Source: Amycolatopsis deserti (GTDB lineage Bacteria; Actinomycetota; Actinomycetes; Mycobacteriales; Pseudonocardiaceae). From it: a DNA stretch of 64,000 bases. A program made the position numbers and the translations under genes. Numbering within the stretch: the stretch's first letter is position 1; each line of letters opens with the position of its first letter. The DNA is taken from the NCBI RefSeq assembly GCF_014653945.1, contig NZ_BNAU01000003.1:186001-250000 (forward strand), given 5' to 3'. This document shows positions 33,426 to 61,123 of the stretch, piece after piece. Under the pieces are notes generated by a model. It was not told the DNA's origin, did no database searches, and worked only from the letters and a program-made list of their open reading frames with translations.

Positions 33426-35542
33426 CGCCGGAGGCGTTCAACGCCGGCGAACCGGTGCCCGTGACCAGCGCGGGCGGCACGGTCACGCTCGTCGAGGGCA
33501 GCACGTTCTGCCTGTCCGGCACGAACGGCGACATCCAGCCGGGCACCTCGCACGGCCTGTTCTTCCGGGACGCGCGGCTGATTTCGCGGTGGGAGCTGCG
33601 GCTGGACGGGCAGGCCCCGCACCCGCTGTCGGTCCTCTCGCCGGAGGCGTTCGCGGCGCAGTTCGTGCTGCGCCGCAACCCGAAGCCGGGGCAGGCCGAC
33701 AGCACGCTGCTGCTGGTGCGGGAACGCCTGGTCGGCGACGGCCTGCGGGAGACGATCACGCTGCGGAACCTGGGCCGGGAGAACACCGTCGCGACGTTGA
33801 CGTTGCACGTCGACGCTGACTTCTCGGACCTGTTCGCGGTCAAGGAGGGCCGCCCCGCGCACGGCGGGGCGGACGCCACCGTGGCCGGTGCGGAACTGCT
33901 GCTGCGCGACCGGTCCGACGGCTCGCGCGGCCTGTCGGTGAGCGCCACCGCGGACCCGCTGACCGCGCCCGGCGTGCTGAACTGGCGCGTCGTCGTGCCC
34001 GCACGGGGCGAGTGGTCGACCGAGATCGTGGTGCAGCCGACCGTCGGGAACCGGCGGGTGCGGCCGCAGTTCGACCGCGGTGAGGAGGTCGAGGCGAGCG
34101 GGCCGGCGCGCAAGATCCGCGCGTGGCGGGACGTGAGCACGGTGATCGCCGCCGACGACCCGGTGCTCACGCAGGTGTTGCAGCGCACCGAAAGCGACCT
34201 CGGCGCGCTGCAGATCCACGACAGCAGCCAGGACGGCCGCCCGTTCGTCGCGGCCGGCGCGCCGTGGTTCATGACCCTGTTCGGCCGGGACAGCCTGCTC
34301 ACCGCGTGGATGGCGCTGCCGCTGGACGTCGGCCTCGCGCTGGGCACCCTGGAGACGCTGGCGGAACTGCAGGGCAAGCGGGTCGATCCGCTGACCGAGG
34401 AGGAGCCCGGGCGGATCCTGCACGAACTGCGGCTCGGTCCGGACAGCGACCAGGTGCTCGGCGGCAGCCACTACTACGGCACGGTGGACGCGTCGCCGTT
34501 GTTCGTCATGCTGCTGGCCGAATGCTGGCGCTGGGGCGCGGGCGAAACCGCGGTGCGGGCGCTGCTCCCCGCCGCCGACGCGGCGCTGGACTGGCTGGAG
34601 CGCTACGGCGACCGCGACGGCGACGGGTTCGTCGAGTACCGGCGGGCGACCGACCGCGGCCTGCTCAACCAGGGCTGGAAGGACAGCTTCGACGGCATCA
34701 ACGACGCGGCCGGACGCCTGGCGACGACGCCGATCGCGTTGTGCGAGGTCCAGGGCTACGCGTATGCCGCGTGGCTGGCGCGCGCCGAACTGGCCGACGC
34801 GTTCAACGACCCGGCCACCTCGGCGCGGTGCCGCGAGCGAGCCGAGCGGCTGCGGGAGCGGTTCGCGGAGGCGTTCTGGCTGCCGGAGCAGGGCTGGTAC
34901 GCCGTCGCGCTGGACGGGCGCAAGCAACCGCTGGACGCGCTGACCAGCAACACCGCGCACTGCCTGTGGTCGGGCATCGCGACCGACGAGCACGCGGCCG
35001 TGCTGATCGAGCGGCTCAGCCGGCCGGAGATGGACACCGGCTACGGGCTGCGGACGCTGTCCTCGGCGATGGGCGCGTACAACCCGATGAGCTACCACAA
35101 CGGTTCGGTGTGGCCGCACGACACGGCGATCGCGGTGGCCGGGCTGCTGCGGTACGCGCACCTGCCGGGCGCGGTGGACCTGGCGCAGCGGCTGGCGACC
35201 GGGCTGCTCGACGCGGCGGCGTCGTTCGGCGGGCGGCTGCCCGAGCTGTTCTGCGGGTTCTCGCGGTCGGAGTTCAGCCCGCCGATCCCCTACCCGACGT
35301 CGTGTTCGCCGCAGGCGTGGGCGAGCGCGGCGCCGTTGCTGCTGGTGCGGTCGTTCCTCGGGCTCGAACCGCACGTCCCGCAGCAGCGGCTGGTGGTCCG
35401 GCCGCACCTGCCCGGGCAGTGGGGCCGGGTGCGGTTGTCGGACCTGCGGCTCGGGGAGCTGACCGTGCACGTCGAGGCAGATCACGAAGTGGCCAAGGTC
35501 CGGGGGCTGCCGGAGGGCTGGGACCTGCGGCTGGCCGGGTGA
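33422..35542 (+). CDS. Glycogen debranching / amylo-alpha-1,6-glucosidase-like enzyme
   Basis: 706 aa. N-terminal beta domain of the 'glycogen debranching N-terminal' type ('SHGLFFRDARLISRWELRL', residues about 35-60) and a C-terminal (alpha/alpha)6 barrel with 'PWFMTLFGRDSLLTAWMALP', 'LLNQGWKDSFDGIND' and 'YPTSCSPQAWASAAPLLLVR'. This is the family of bacterial amylo-alpha-1,6-glucosidase-like proteins (GDE C-terminal), usually cytosolic. It may trim branches or act on trehalose- or glucosyl-containing oligosaccharides; exact reaction uncertain. Translated with the GT4 gene and so placed under the same CIRCE operator. Confidence 0.88.
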   Translation: MTPEAFNAGEPVPVTSAGGTVTLVEGSTFCLSGTNGDIQPGTSHGLFFRDARLISRWELRLDGQAPHPLSVLSPEAFAAQFVLRRNPKPGQADSTLLLVRERLVGDGLRETITLRNLGRENTVATLTLHVDADFSDLFAVKEGRPAHGGADATVAGAELLLRDRSDGSRGLSVSATADPLTAPGVLNWRVVVPARGEWSTEIVVQPTVGNRRVRPQFDRGEEVEASGPARKIRAWRDVSTVIAADDPVLTQVLQRTESDLGALQIHDSSQDGRPFVAAGAPWFMTLFGRDSLLTAWMALPLDVGLALGTLETLAELQGKRVDPLTEEEPGRILHELRLGPDSDQVLGGSHYYGTVDASPLFVMLLAECWRWGAGETAVRALLPAADAALDWLERYGDRDGDGFVEYRRATDRGLLNQGWKDSFDGINDAAGRLATTPIALCEVQGYAYAAWLARAELADAFNDPATSARCRERAERLRERFAEAFWLPEQGWYAVALDGRKQPLDALTSNTAHCLWSGIATDEHAAVLIERLSRPEMDTGYGLRTLSSAMGAYNPMSYHNGSVWPHDTAIAVAGLLRYAHLPGAVDLAQRLATGLLDAAASFGGRLPELFCGFSRSEFSPPIPYPTSCSPQAWASAAPLLLVRSFLGLEPHVPQQRLVVRPHLPGQWGRVRLSDLRLGELTVHVEADHEVAKVRGLPEGWDLRLAG

Positions 35543-35588
35543 ACGCGATGCCGGGTGATCCGCGTCGCATCGGTGAGGGTTGCTTTCG

Positions 35589-35607
35589 TTAGGTTAGCCT
35601 TGCTTGA
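35589..35607 (+). promoter_or_regulatory. Iron box (IdeR/DmdR-type) before the siderophore-binding protein
   Basis: TTAGGTTAGCCTTGCTTGA compared with the consensus TTAGGTTAGSCTAACCTAA: the left half is exact, the right half weak. 42 nt before the start of the binding-protein gene. Suggests repression when iron is plentiful. Confidence 0.78.
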
Positions 35608-35648
35608 CTTGGCGCACTTTGTCGCAGTTCCTTCGAAAGGGTGTTGCC

Positions 35649-36665
35649 ATGTCTCGCAGGGTTCGCCTGCCCGGACTCCGCTCGCTCGTGGCCGCCTCGG
35701 TCGCGGGCGTGCTCGGCCTCGGGCTCGTGGCGTGTGGCAATGTGCAGGATTCGTCGACGCAGACGGCGTCCTCAGCGAGTGCCGACGCGTCGGCCTTCCC
35801 GGTGAGCATCACGCACAAGTTCGGCACCACGAAGATCGAGAAGGCCCCGCAGCGGGTGGTCGTGATCGGCACGTCCAGTGATGATCTCGACGCCGCCGTG
35901 GCTCTCGGTGTCACGCCGGTCGCCTACTTCGACAAGTCCGGTATGAACGGTGTACCGCCCTGGCTGCAGGGCAAGCTCGACCCGGCGAAGACGCAGATCA
36001 TCGACGCGGCGAGCGGGGTCAACGCCGAGCAGGTCGGCGCGCTGACGCCGGACCTGATCCTGGCCACCGCGGACTACGGTCTGGAGCAGGAGTACGAAAA
36101 CCTGGCCAAGATCGCGCCGACGATCGGGTACGCAACCGAGTGGGGCGCGCAGACCTGGCAGGAGCACGTGGACGTGGTGGCGCAGGCGCTGGGCAAGACC
36201 GGCGAGGCGGCTTCGGTGAAGGCGTCCGCGCAGGCCGCGATCGACCAGGTAAAGACCCAGTACCCGGCGGCCGCGGGCAAGACGTTCACCGCGTCGGTGG
36301 GCAACACGGCGGGCAAGATGTTCACCCTGGCGTCCGAAAAGGACTTCGCGGTGCAGCTGCTGCAGTCGACGGGCCTCAAGCTGAGCCCGGCCGTGGCGGA
36401 CGCGTCGAAGAACGAGTCCGGCAGCCCGACGGGCACGCTGACGCCGGAGCAGTACGACAAGGTGGCCGCTGATCTGGTGATCGTCGCGTTCACCTCGCCG
36501 GACCTGCAGCAGGCGTTCGAGAGCAACCAGCTGGTGTCGGGGATCAAGGCGGGCAACTACCTGGTGACGGACATGCAGACGATTTCGGCGCTGCGGTACC
36601 CGACGGTGCTGGACATCCCGTGGGTGCTGGAGAAGTTGAAGCCGGGGTTCGCGAAGCTGGGTTGA
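35649..36665 (+). CDS. Iron-siderophore ABC transporter substrate-binding lipoprotein
   Basis: 338 aa, FepB/FecB-type periplasmic-binding fold (TroA-like). Signal peptide with lipobox 'GLGLVACGNVQ' (Cys at about residue 30). Typical features: 'APQRVVVIGTSSDDLDAAVALG' region in two parts, 'ALTPDLILATADYGLEQEYE' and 'TDMQTISALRYPTVLDIPWVL' likewise. GAAAGG precedes ATG 35649. It would capture the ferric form of the siderophore made by the adjacent NRPS genes and pass it to the FecCD permeases at the other end of the locus. Confidence 0.93.
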   Translation: MSRRVRLPGLRSLVAASVAGVLGLGLVACGNVQDSSTQTASSASADASAFPVSITHKFGTTKIEKAPQRVVVIGTSSDDLDAAVALGVTPVAYFDKSGMNGVPPWLQGKLDPAKTQIIDAASGVNAEQVGALTPDLILATADYGLEQEYENLAKIAPTIGYATEWGAQTWQEHVDVVAQALGKTGEAASVKASAQAAIDQVKTQYPAAAGKTFTASVGNTAGKMFTLASEKDFAVQLLQSTGLKLSPAVADASKNESGSPTGTLTPEQYDKVAADLVIVAFTSPDLQQAFESNQLVSGIKAGNYLVTDMQTISALRYPTVLDIPWVLEKLKPGFAKLG

Positions 36666-36676
36666 TTTCCTGACTG

Positions 36677-36711
36677 AAGGGCCCTCCCCGATTTTGGGGA
36701 GGGCCCTTTTG
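36677..36711. terminator. Terminator between binding protein and NRPS genes
   Basis: Stem AAGGGCCCTCCCC (36677-36689) with GGGGAGGGCCCTT, loop of about 6 nt, followed by TTTTG. Lies between convergent genes. Confidence 0.88.
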
Positions 36712-36749
36712 TTGGTTGCCGGCTGCCCGTTTCGGCAACCGGCAATCCC

Positions 36750-39700
36750 TCACAACTGCGCGTTCAAGTCCTCCTCCGACAGCGCGTCCACCTCCAGGTA
36801 GATCTCCGCCACCTGCTCCAACCGCCCCGGCACCGACTGGTCCGCCACCAACCGCGCGGCCATCGCGCCCACCGTCAGCGTCGAGAACAGCGTCCGCACG
36901 GTCACCTCGGACGTGTCCAGCGCCTCCCGCAGCCGGCCGACGATCATCGTCGCCAGGACGGAGTCTCCGCCGAGCGCGAAGAACGGGTCGTCGCGGCCGA
37001 CGCGCTCCACTCCGAGCACCTCGGCCCACACCTTGGCCAGCACCTGCTCCAACGGCGTCTCCGGCGCCACGTACGTGTCCGCCGACGCCTGCCAGTGCGC
37101 CGCCACCGCGCGCCGGTCCACCTTGCCGTTCGCGGTCAGCGGCAGCGCGTCCAGCACCACCACGCGCGCCGGGACCATGTGCGGCGGCAACAACGTCCGC
37201 ACGAACTCCCGCACCTCCGAACCATCGACAGCACCCCCGACGGCCGCCACCAGCTGGTTCCCGGCCACGCCAGCGACACCCCGGTGCACCCCGGGGAACT
37301 CCGCCAGCGCGGCCTCGACCTCGCCCAGCTCGATCCGGACGCCCCGCACCTTGACCTGGAAGTCCCGGCGCCCCAGGAACTCCAGCGTGCCGTCCGGCCA
37401 GTACCGCGCCAGATCACCCGTCCGGTACCAGCGGCGGCCCTCGTACGTCACGAACCGGTCCGCCGTCCGCGCCTCATCACCCCGGTAGCCGTGCGCGACC
37501 CCGTCGCCGCCGATCCACAGCTCCCCCGCGACCCAGTCCGGGCAGTCCCGCCCCCGCGCATCCACCACCCGGCACACGACGTTCCGCAACGGCGTCCCGT
37601 ACGGCACCGACCGCCACGTCGACGGCACTCCGTGCACCTCGCACACCGTCGAATGAATGGCCGTCTCAGTCGTGCCACCCAGCCCGGCGAACCGGCACCG
37701 CGGCGCCTGCTCCGCCACCCGGCCGGGCAGGTCCGTGCCCACCCAGTCACCGCCGAGCAGCACCGTCCGCAGCCCGCTCAGCTCCCCCGGCCGCGCCGCG
37801 GACAGCAGCATGTCCAGCAACGCCGGCACGCAGTTGACCAGCGTGACCCGGCGCGACGCGGCCAGCTCGACCCACTGCCGCGCCTCCTTGCGGTCGCCCT
37901 CCTCGACCAGCACGACCGCGCCGCCCGCGGACAGCAGGCCGAACACGTCGTACACGGACAGGTCGAAGTCCAATGCGGACACCGCGAGGCACCGGTCGTC
38001 GGCGCCCACGGAGAACCGCTCGTCGAGGTCGTCGATCGTGTTCATCGCCGCCCGGTGCGGCACCTCGACGCCCTTCGGCTCGCCGGTCGAGCCGGACGTG
38101 AACAGCACGTACGCGATCTGCTCCTCGTCCACCCGCACCGGCTCGGCCAGCGGCTCGTCCGCCTCCTCGGCGGAGGTCAGCACGTGCTTCACCGCGGCGA
38201 TCCGCCGGATCCGCTCCGCCCGCGCCGGAGGCTGGTCCACCCCGATCGGCACGTACCCGGCGCCCGCGGCCAGCACGCCGAGCACCGCCGCGATCTGGTC
38301 CGGCCCCTTCGGCAGGCTCACCCCGACCAAATCGCCCGCGACGACACCCTTGTCCTGCAACGACTTCGCGATCCGCAGTGCCCGCTCCCGCAGCGCGCCG
38401 TAGCTGAGCACCCCATCGGCACCCCACAGCAGCGCGGGCGCGTCCGGCTGCGCGACGGCACGCGAGAAGAACCCGTCCTGCAGCAACCGCCCGCTGCGCG
38501 GCCCGTCGGTGGCGTTGACCCGCGCCCGCACCTCGGCCTGCTCCCGCGGCAGCGCGCCGCCGACCGGCTGCTCCCACGCGTCGTCCTGCTGCCCGAGCCG
38601 GGTGATCAGGTCCTGGAACGCGGCGAACATCGCGTCGATCATCCCGGCCGGGAACGCGTGCTCCCGCACGTCCCAGTTGATCAGCAGGCCCTCGTTGACC
38701 TCGGTGACCTGCGCGTCCAGCAGCACCTGCGGGCCCTGCGAGATGATCCACACGGCCTCGCCGAAGCAGCGCCGCACGCGGGCGTCGAACAGCTCGCCCA
38801 GGTTCAGCGCGCTGGTGAACACCACCGGCGCGAGCACCTGCTCACCGTGGTGCCGGGACAGGTCCCGCAGCACCTCCACACCCGAGTAGGCCGCGTGCTC
38901 GGCGTCGGCGTGCATCCGGTCCTGCAGCGCCTTCGCGTGGTCCACGAAGGACGCCTCGGTCGAGAAGTCGACTTCCAGCAGCACCGAGCTGGTGAAGTCG
39001 CCGACCAGCTTGTCGACGTCCGGGTGGGTGCTGTGCCGGTCGAACATCGGCAGGTTCATCAGGAACCGCGGCTGCGCGCTCCACGACGACAGGGTCTCGG
39101 CGAACGCGGCCGCGACCACCATCGCCGGGGTCAGGCCGTGCTCGTGCGCGCGGGCGCCGAGGCGCTTGCGGTCCTCGGGCGCGAGCCAGTGGTGCCGGCG
39201 GGTGACGCGGGTGGCGTCGGCGCGCTCGGTCTCCGGCACCAGCGGCAGGTCGGGCGCGCCGGGCAGCTCGGGAATCCGCCGCTGCCACCACTCGCGGGCC
39301 TTCTCCTGCTCGGCCTGCCGGGTCACCGCGCGTTCGGCCAGGTAACGCGGGTAGCTGTAGTCGATGGGCGCCAGGTCGGCTTCCGGCTCGTCGTAGAACC
39401 GGGCCAGGTCGGACAGCAGAACGCGGTAGCTCAGCGCGTCGGCGGCGAGCATGTCCACGTCGACGTGCAACCGTGCGCGGTCCCCGGGCCGGCGGCTGAG
39501 CTGGATCTTGAACACCTCGCCGTTGGCGACATCCAGCCGGGCGTGCGAGGAGGCGTCCCGCAGTCCCTCGAGCTTCCGCGCTTCCGCCTCTTCGTCGAGG
39601 TCACGCAGGTCGTGCACGAGCAGCGACGGCTGGGCGCGTTCGGGCAGGATCCGCTGGCGGCCGTCGTCGAGGAAGGCCGCGCGCAGCATCCCGTGCCGGG

Positions 39701-40126
39701 CGACCAGCTTGCGCACGGCGACGTCCAGGCGCCGCGGGTCCAGGTCCGGGCCGTCGAACTCGACGTAGAGGTGCGCGGCGACCGAGCCGAGCGTGGTCTC
39801 CTCGTCCCGGCCGATCCAGTACGCGTGCTGCATCAGCGCGAGCGGGAACGGCTCGGTCTCATCGACCTCGACGGTCACCTCGGGCTCCGGCGCGACACCG
39901 GCGGCGGCCGACAGGATTTCGCGCCAGCCGGCCAGGGTCGGGTTCTTGGCCAGCTTCGCGAAGCCGACCTTGATGCCCTGCTTGCGCCACTTGTTCGCGA
40001 CCTGCATGAGCTGGATCGAGTCGAGGCCCCACTCGATGAGGCTGTCGTTCTCGGACAGCTCCGCCGCCTCGGGCCCCAGCAGGTCGGTGACCTCGCGCAG
40101 GAGCTCTCCCACCGTCGGCTGCTGAC

Positions 40127-40133
<7 letters not shown>
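36750..40133 (-). CDS. NRPS loading/first module: ArCP-Cy-A-PCP
   Basis: 1127 aa. N-terminal carrier protein with phosphopantetheine Ser in 'WGLDSIQLM' (residue about 39), suited as aryl carrier protein. Then a heterocyclisation domain (about 95-530): '[14 protein letters not shown]' and the D-x4-D signature '[17 protein letters not shown]' in place of HHxxxDG. Adenylation domain about 560-985 with '[11 protein letters not shown]'; pocket residues read by eye give about DLYNLGLIH, close to codes for Cys and other cyclising residues (Ser/Thr cannot be excluded). C-terminal PCP '[12 protein letters not shown]' (Ser about 1058). It should condense salicyl- or dihydroxybenzoyl-ArCP with Cys, Ser or Thr and close a thiazoline or oxazoline. 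GTG 40133 (8 nt after AGGAG) is chosen; GTG 40130 is possible. Last gene of the operon although first in synthesis. Confidence 0.9.
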
Positions 40134-58755
<18,622 letters not shown>

Positions 58756-58757
58756 CC

Positions 58758-58964
58758 TCAGGACTCGCTCTCGACCAGGCTGCGCGGCCGCATGTCGGTC
58801 CAGTTGGCCTCGATGTGGTCCAGGCACGCCTGGCGGCTGTCCTCTCCGAACACGATCCGCCAGCCCGCCGGCACCTCCGCGAAGGTGGGCCACAGCGAGT
58901 ACTGGCCCTCGTCGTTGACCAGCGCGTAGAAGCGCCCGTTGTCGTCGTCGAAGGGGTTAGTCAC
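58758..58964 (-). CDS. MbtH-like NRPS accessory protein
   Basis: 68 aa. The MbtH signature is clear: '[19 protein letters not shown]', 'SLWPTF', 'PAGWRIVFG' and '[14 protein letters not shown]'. MbtH proteins bind adenylation domains and are needed for their solubility or activity, including Ser- and hydroxyornithine-activating domains. GTG 58964 follows GGAGG by 6 nt. First gene of the NRPS operon, downstream of an iron box. Confidence 0.97.
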   Translation of the reverse strand: MTNPFDDDNGRFYALVNDEGQYSLWPTFAEVPAGWRIVFGEDSRQACLDHIEANWTDMRPRSLVESES

Positions 58965-58987
58965 GCCGAGCCTCCAGTGCCGTCAGG

Positions 58988-59006
58988 TCAACTGAGGCTT
59001 ACCTTA
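58988..59006 (-). promoter_or_regulatory. Iron box before the MbtH-NRPS operon
   Basis: AGGCTTACCTTA on the plus strand fits the right half AGGCTAACCTAA of the IdeR/DmdR consensus with two mismatches; the left half is degenerate. 24 nt upstream of the MbtH start. Indicates iron repression of the 22-kb NRPS operon. Confidence 0.68.
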
Positions 59007-59017
59007 GTAAGGCCAGG

Positions 59018-59821
59018 CTAAGAGTGTCCAGCGGCGAAAAAGGTGACAAGGGCGTCGTTGACCGCGTCCGGGCGCTCCAGATATCCGTAGTGCCCGGCGT
59101 CGGCGATCTCCAGGTAACGCGCGGACGGGATGGCGTCGGCGACCTCGCGCGCGAGGTAGGCGGGCAGGCGAAGATCGTCGGCGAACCCGATGACCAGGCA
59201 GGGGATGTCGATCGCGCGGTAGGCGTCCAGGCGGCTCTCCCGGATGTCCAGGTCGAGCTGGGCGCGCACGCCGGGCGTCCAGAGGGTGGGTGACATCTCG
59301 AAGATGTCCAGCCAGTCCGCGATCGCCGCGTCGTCGTTCAGCGTGCGGGGTGAGAGATTCTGCACTGCCCGGGTCACGGCCTCGTACTTCGCGGGCAGCG
59401 CGATCTCGCTGTCCCGCAACTCCTTCTCCGCCGCGCTCATCGCCGCCCGCATCGCGTCCGGGCGGCCGCGCGTGGCCATCAGCACGGCCTGACTGACCAG
59501 TTCCGGACGCGCGAGCATCAGCTCGGTGACCACCTGCGCGCCCATCGACGTGCCGACCAGGCGGCACGGCCCGAGTCCGAGGTGCTCGATCAGGCCCGCG
59601 GTGTCGGCGACCAGGTCGTCGATGGTGAAACCCGGTTCGGCGGGCGAAATCCCGCGGTTGTCGAAGGTGATCGCGCGGTAGCCGGCGTCGACGAGCGCGG
59701 GCACCTGGTGCAGGTGCCACACCCGGCCGTTGGCCGCGGTGCCCATCACGAGCACCACCGGATCGCCGGAGCCGAGGTCGTCGTAGTTGATCTTCATCCC
59801 GTTGACGTCGGCGAGTGGCAT
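59018..59821 (-). CDS. Alpha/beta hydrolase of the siderophore locus
   Basis: 267 aa. Nucleophile elbow 'LVGTSMGAQV' (Ser), acid in 'IGFADDLRLP' and His in 'IADAGHYGYLE' form a full triad; 'VLVMGTAANGRVWH' gives the oxyanion region. Similar to general esterases/peroxidase-like hydrolases. Because the NRPS proteins lack a thioesterase, it could release the product or edit misloaded carriers, or hydrolyse the ferric siderophore; the sequence does not decide. ATG 59821 with AAGGAGA lies within the last 28 nt of the upstream exporter gene, so they are coupled. Confidence 0.88.
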   Translation of the reverse strand: MPLADVNGMKINYDDLGSGDPVVLVMGTAANGRVWHLHQVPALVDAGYRAITFDNRGISPAEPGFTIDDLVADTAGLIEHLGLGPCRLVGTSMGAQVVTELMLARPELVSQAVLMATRGRPDAMRAAMSAAEKELRDSEIALPAKYEAVTRAVQNLSPRTLNDDAAIADWLDIFEMSPTLWTPGVRAQLDLDIRESRLDAYRAIDIPCLVIGFADDLRLPAYLAREVADAIPSARYLEIADAGHYGYLERPDAVNDALVTFFAAGHS

Positions 59822-61065
59822 GGTTCTCCTTGCAGGCTGGCCCGGCGCAGTCCGGGCATGGTCACCGCGACCAGGCAGACACCGAGCACACACACGATCC
59901 CGCCGGCCACGATCCCGCCGGCCGGGCCGAGCAGCCGCGCGGCCAGGCCCGCTTCGGCGTTGCCCACGGCCGGGCCGGTCGTGGCCTGCGCGAGCCACAG
60001 GCTGCTGACCCGGCCCTGCAGGTGGTCGGGCGTGTGGTGCTGCAGCAGCGCGCGGCGCAGGATTTCCGACGTGGTGTCCCCGATCCCGGCGATGGCCAGG
60101 AACAGCAGCGCCAGCCACAGCTCGCCGGACAGGCCGAACGCGGTGATCGCCAGTCCCCACAACAACACCGACGCGATCAGTGCGCGGCCGCTGTGCCGGA
60201 ACCGCCCGGTCCAGCCGCTGACCAGCGCACCGAGGAACGCGCCGACCGCGGGTGCGGTGTAGAGCAGGCCGACCGCGGACGGGCCGCCGCCGAAGACTTC
60301 CATGCCCATCTGCGGAAACAGCGCGTAGGGCATCGCGAAGAGCATGGCCCACAGGTCGATCAGCAGCAGTCCGCGCACGACCGCGTTGTGCCGCAGGAAC
60401 CGGAAGCCCTCGGCGATCGCGTGGAACGGGTGCTGGTGGTCCTCGTCCGGCCGGCCCGCGCGCAGCTCGGGCAGCCGCCACATCAACGCGACCGCGGCGA
60501 CGTAGCCCAGGGCGTCGATCGCGAAGCACGCGGCGACCCCGGGCCCGGCCGCGATCACCCCGGCGATCGTCGGGCCGACCATCGCGCCGAACTGGCTGGT
60601 CACCGTGATCAGGGCACCGGCCGCGGTCAGGTGCTCCGGCTTGACCAGCGCGGGGATCGCGGCCATCAGCGCCGAGCCGCCGAGACCGTTGATCGCGCCG
60701 GCGAGCATCGCGGCCACGTAGACGAACCACAACATCGGGTGCGGGATCGCGGCGTTGGCCGCCAGCCCGCCGAGCACGAGCGCGACGATCGCGCGCGTGG
60801 TGAGGATGAGGCGACGGCGGTCGACCCGGTCGGCCATCACCCCGCCGGCCAGCAGCCCGCCCAGCAACGCGATGCCGAACACCAGGCTGACCAGTCCGAC
60901 CTGGACCGACGACCCGGTGACCTGGTAGACGTGCAGGTTGATCGCGACGTTCGTGAGCGCCGTGGTCAGCACGGTGAGTGTCTGCGCGGCGAACACGAGC
61001 CGGTACGCGGATGCGCTGCGTAGCGGCGTGACGTCGATGACCATTTCCCCGAGCCGCACGAGCAC
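59794..61065 (-). CDS. EntS-like MFS siderophore exporter
   Basis: 423 aa, twelve membrane helices. Motif A-like 'GGVMADRVDRRRLILTTRA' after helix 2, and 'ALINGLGG'-type and 'LPQMGMEVFGGGP'-type sequences match the EntS/DHA3 branch ('AGAINGLGGSALMAAIPALV', 'ALFPQMGMEVF'). EntS exports enterobactin in E. coli; here it should export the apo-siderophore. Start is uncertain: GTG 61065, GTG 61059 and ATG 61044 are all in frame; only the longest is given. The strong iron box lies 15 nt before 61065. Confidence 0.88.
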   Translation of the reverse strand: MLVRLGEMVIDVTPLRSASAYRLVFAAQTLTVLTTALTNVAINLHVYQVTGSSVQVGLVSLVFGIALLGGLLAGGVMADRVDRRRLILTTRAIVALVLGGLAANAAIPHPMLWFVYVAAMLAGAINGLGGSALMAAIPALVKPEHLTAAGALITVTSQFGAMVGPTIAGVIAAGPGVAACFAIDALGYVAAVALMWRLPELRAGRPDEDHQHPFHAIAEGFRFLRHNAVVRGLLLIDLWAMLFAMPYALFPQMGMEVFGGGPSAVGLLYTAPAVGAFLGALVSGWTGRFRHSGRALIASVLLWGLAITAFGLSGELWLALLFLAIAGIGDTTSEILRRALLQHHTPDHLQGRVSSLWLAQATTGPAVGNAEAGLAARLLGPAGGIVAGGIVCVLGVCLVAVTMPGLRRASLQGEPCHSPTSTG

Positions 61066-61079
61066 CTTCCCTTCGTAAC

Positions 61080-61098
61080 GTCGGCTAGCCTAACCTAA
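61080..61098. promoter_or_regulatory. Strong iron box between exporter and AMP ligase
   Basis: Right half CTAACCTAA is exact; 16 of 19 bases agree with TTAGGTTAGSCTAACCTAA. It lies in the 58-bp gap between divergent starts (61065 and 61124), so one bound IdeR/DmdR dimer pair could silence both directions. Confidence 0.88.
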
Positions 61099-61123
61099 GT
61101 TCGCGCGATCGAGGGAGCTGACG

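Noticed and set aside
59018..59821. Alpha/beta hydrolase considered as a Fes/IroE-type siderophore esterase or type II thioesterase
   Set aside because: It has a normal GTSMG elbow and triad but lacks sequence features that would identify either group, so only the general call is given.
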